From: Lachnospiraceae bacterium
Lineage (GTDB): Bacteria > Bacillota > Clostridia > Lachnospirales > Lachnospiraceae
Direction of reading: 5' to 3'
NCBI GenBank assembly: GCA_015057025.1
Contig: SVFD01000004.1
Location: 209,720 to 273,719 of the forward strand
Length of the DNA stretch: 64,000 nucleotides
Shown here: piece by piece, positions 62,799 to 64,000 of the stretch
Layout: every line of letters begins with the position of its first letter
Position numbering within the stretch: position 1 is the first letter of the stretch
Notes under the pieces: model-generated
What the model saw: the letters and a program-made list of their open reading frames with translations, nothing else
The model's database searches: none
What the model was told of the DNA's origin: nothing
Translations under genes and position numbers: made by a program

Positions 62799-63017
62799 TT
62801 AAATTTCACGAAAATCCGCTTTGTCATTTGGCTTTTTTCCAATTAATAAATTAGCAAGAACACCAATAGCTCCCAATGCCGTAATAACCACATCATCAAG
62901 CTGACCAACTCCTGCCATAACATCAGGTATAATATCCAGAGGTGAAATATCATATCCAAGCACAACGGCAATAATTAAAATTGTTACAATAATTTTTCTC
63001 AACTTTGACTTTTCCAT
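62799..63017 (-). CDS. DUF1232 (YkvA-like) small membrane protein
   Basis: The 72-residue protein has the DUF1232 signature SPLDIIPDVMAGVGQLDDVV near residue 25, with two hydrophobic segments (about 8-25 and 42-60). I chose the ATG at 63017, with AGGAGAGTTTGAGT ahead; an in-frame TTG at 63023 is a poor alternative. The function is unknown. Confidence 0.83.
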   Translation of the reverse strand: MEKSKLRKIIVTILIIAVVLGYDISPLDIIPDVMAGVGQLDDVVITALGAIGVLANLLIGKKPNDKADFREI

Positions 63018-63302
63018 ACTCAAACTCTCCTATTCTGAAACACTCAAATAACATACTAAATTCTTTATTAGTATTATATCTGTTAAAATTAGTATCGTCA
63101 AATTGCTCAAAATATTTATATTATCATAAAAACGGTGGATATTCATATATGCCGGAAGCTTTCTTCGTTCCTGATTCTTTTACTTCCATTATAACTACCT
63201 TCAACTCTTATTCCTTATAAATTGCGTACGGCATTGCCTACCAATATACAAGTTTTAATGTGAAATTTTGTATGTAAAATGTGTATACAAACAAAATTGG
63301 CA
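63018..63302. other. AT-rich intergenic region before the tRNA cluster
   Basis: I see no clear gene. Short open frames (for example a 23-codon frame from 63149) lack good ribosome sites, and no promoter is convincing. The region separates the DUF1232 gene from the tRNA terminator. Confidence 0.5.
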
Positions 63303-63346
63303 AAAATAAAAAAGCTCCAAAGCCTTAATCCATAAAGCTTTGAAGC
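63303..63346 (-). terminator. Terminator of the tRNA cluster
   Basis: On the minus strand GCTTCAAAGC pairs with GCTTTGGAGC (one G-U), followed by TTTTTTATTTTTG. It lies just after the tRNA-Leu 3' end. Confidence 0.85.
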
Positions 63347-63358
63347 ATTTCTTTTTAC

Positions 63359-63444
63359 TGCCGGCGACCGGAATCGAACCGGTACGGGAGGTTAGTCCCG
63401 CAGGATTTTAAGTCCTGTGCGTCTGCCAGTTCCGCCACGCCGGC
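63359..63444 (-). tRNA. tRNA-Leu (anticodon TAA)
   Basis: The minus strand folds as a class II tRNA with acceptor GCCGGCG / CGCCGGC, anticodon loop CTTAAAA (TAA) and a long variable arm (TGCGGGACTAACCTCCCGTA), as expected for Leu. CCA is not encoded. Confidence 0.95.
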
Positions 63445-63463
63445 ATAACCGATATTCGGTTAG

Positions 63464-63536
63464 TGGAACCTATAGGGCTCGAACCTATGACCCTCTGCTT
63501 GTAAGGCAGATGCTCTCCCAGCTGAGCTAAGATTCC
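63464..63536 (-). tRNA. tRNA-Val (anticodon TAC)
   Basis: Cloverleaf with acceptor GGAATCT / AGGTTCC, anticodon stem TCTGC / GCAGA around CTTACAA (TAC), and T arm ATAGG-TTCGAGC-CCTAT. Discriminator A. Confidence 0.94.
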
Positions 63537-63549
63537 ATAAAATAAAAAA

Positions 63550-63623
63550 CGACCCAGATCGGACTCGAACCGACGACCTCCGCCGTGACAGGGCGGCGCT
63601 CTAACCAACTGAGCCACTGGGCC
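63550..63623 (-). tRNA. tRNA-Asp (anticodon GTC)
   Basis: Cloverleaf with acceptor GGCCCAG / CTGGGTC, anticodon loop CTGTCAC (GTC) and discriminator G. Confidence 0.95.
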
Positions 63624-63627
63624 AAAA

Positions 63628-63701
63628 TGGACCTTCGGGGACTCGAACCCTGGACCGACCGGTTATGAGCCGGTTGCTCTAACCAACTGAGCTAAAGGTC
63701 C
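63628..63701 (-). tRNA. tRNA-Met (anticodon CAT)
   Basis: Cloverleaf with acceptor GGACCTT / AAGGTCC, anticodon loop CTCATAA (CAT). It is probably the elongator form: it lacks the GGG/CCC anticodon stem pairs of an initiator and pairs at position 1-72. A tRNA-Ile2 with modified CAT cannot be fully excluded. Confidence 0.88.
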
Positions 63702-63723
63702 CAACCCCTAAGGAAGGGTACAA

Positions 63724-63796
63724 AGCCGATGATCGGACTCGAACCGATAACCTGCTGATTACAAATCAGCTGCTCTGCCAATTGAGCCACATCGGC
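63724..63796 (-). tRNA. tRNA-Thr (anticodon TGT)
   Basis: Cloverleaf with acceptor GCCGATG / CATCGGC, anticodon loop TTTGTAA (TGT) and T arm ATCGG-TTCGAGT-CCGAT. Confidence 0.94.
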
Positions 63797-63837
63797 ATGT
63801 GGACTTTATAAAAACTACTGTCTAACCCAACTCTGAT

Positions 63838-63866
63838 ATAATACCATATCTTTATCCATTTTGCAA
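63838..63866 (-). promoter_or_regulatory. Promoter inside the tRNA cluster
   Basis: On the minus strand TTGCAA, a 17-base spacer and TATTAT lie 42 bases before tRNA-Thr. It may drive Thr-Met-Asp-Val-Leu apart from the Glu and Asn tRNAs. Confidence 0.6.
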
Positions 63867-63879
63867 GTAGTTTTTTTAA

Positions 63880-63951
63880 TGACTCCGACGGGAATCGAAC
63901 CCGTGTTACCGCCGTGAAAGGGCGATGTCTTAACCGCTTGACCACGGAGCC
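63880..63951 (-). tRNA. tRNA-Glu (anticodon TTC)
   Basis: Cloverleaf with acceptor GGCTCCG / CGGAGTC, anticodon loop CTTTCAC (TTC) and T arm ACGGG-TTCGATT-CCCGT. Confidence 0.95.
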
Positions 63952-63976
63952 AGCTTCTAAACGGTTTCCCGTCTAA

Positions 63977-64000
63977 CTCCCCAAGCAGGACTCGAACCTG
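63977..64000 (-). tRNA. Partial tRNA, probably Asn, cut by window edge
   Basis: Only the T loop and 3' acceptor are in the window (GGTTCGAGTCCTGC, then TTGGGGA and discriminator G). The 3' end fits bacterial tRNA-Asn, but the anticodon lies outside, so identity is tentative. Confidence 0.6.

Noticed and set aside
63149..63220. 23-codon frame with an aromatic and Pro-rich product
   Set aside because: GGTGG lies 10 bases ahead, but the frame is short and there is no promoter, terminator or recognisable motif.
1..64000. CRISPR array or insertion sequence anywhere in the window
   Set aside because: I saw no array of equal repeats with spacers and no transposase-like product on either strand.

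Overview
The window looks like chromosome of a low-GC, spore-forming anaerobic Clostridia, most likely a Lachnospiraceae relative. The reasons are an alpha/beta-type small acid-soluble spore protein, tig-clpP-clpX order, AGGAGG ribosome sites throughout, many lineage-typical proteins of unknown function (DUF4854, DUF6147, DUF6440, DUF6512, DUF4367) and no respiratory genes. Assignment is by protein character only; no 16S gene is present. Most genes are on the minus strand.

Layout. 1-3.4 kb: clpX, clpP, tig (protein quality control). 3.6-4.3 kb: two small plus-strand genes (spore protein, YjfB-like). 4.4-16.4 kb: a compact minus-strand array read from 16.35 kb downwards: solute-binding lipoprotein, two sugar-type ABC permeases, a HlyD/MFP adaptor, a MacB-like ectodomain protein, a second solute-binding lipoprotein, HflK, HflC and a DJ-1 protein. 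No ATPase is encoded in it. 16.5-18.6 kb: a coiled-coil membrane protein, tRNA-Arg and a CapA-like enzyme. 18.7-21.3 kb: a metal-responsive ArsR/HMA/P1B-ATPase operon with two clear operators. 21.3-26.2 kb: SseB, Smr, an ABC-F ATPase and a chemoreceptor. 26.2-28.2 kb: a YtrA-type GntR/ABC operon. 28.2-30.7 kb: sucrose use (GH32, fructokinase). 30.7-37.3 kb: small proteins, a XRE/membrane-protein pair, a flavodoxin-type protein, an OLD-family ATPase-TOPRIM protein and a DUF4854 lipoprotein. 37.4-46.4 kb: glutamine synthetase, a CofE-like ligase, an AgcS symporter, an ArAE protein, a zinc peptidase, an OFA-type transporter and a short-chain dehydrogenase.

46.4-52.5 kb is the most unusual region. 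Three small helical proteins, one resembling WXG100/LXG-partner proteins, precede a 531-residue protein ending in a phage-tail-lysozyme-like domain. A lipoprotein gene follows, translationally coupled through ATGA. This reads as an orphan type VII secretion substrate module, perhaps toxin plus immunity protein, beside an ECF sigma/anti-sigma pair.

52.5-63 kb: amidohydrolase, voltage-gated-type K+ channel, NAD synthase, EAL-HDOD protein, two-component system, AlkD-like protein, metallophosphoesterase, HD hydrolase and small proteins. 63.3-64 kb: a minus-strand tRNA cluster (Leu, Val, Asp, Met, Thr, Glu, partial Asn) with an internal promoter.

Between genes there are several long imperfect palindromes with nested GNRA-like hairpins (window start, after the spore protein gene, after glnA, after the sensor kinase). 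They may be one family of dispersed structured elements. There is no CRISPR array, IS element or prophage.
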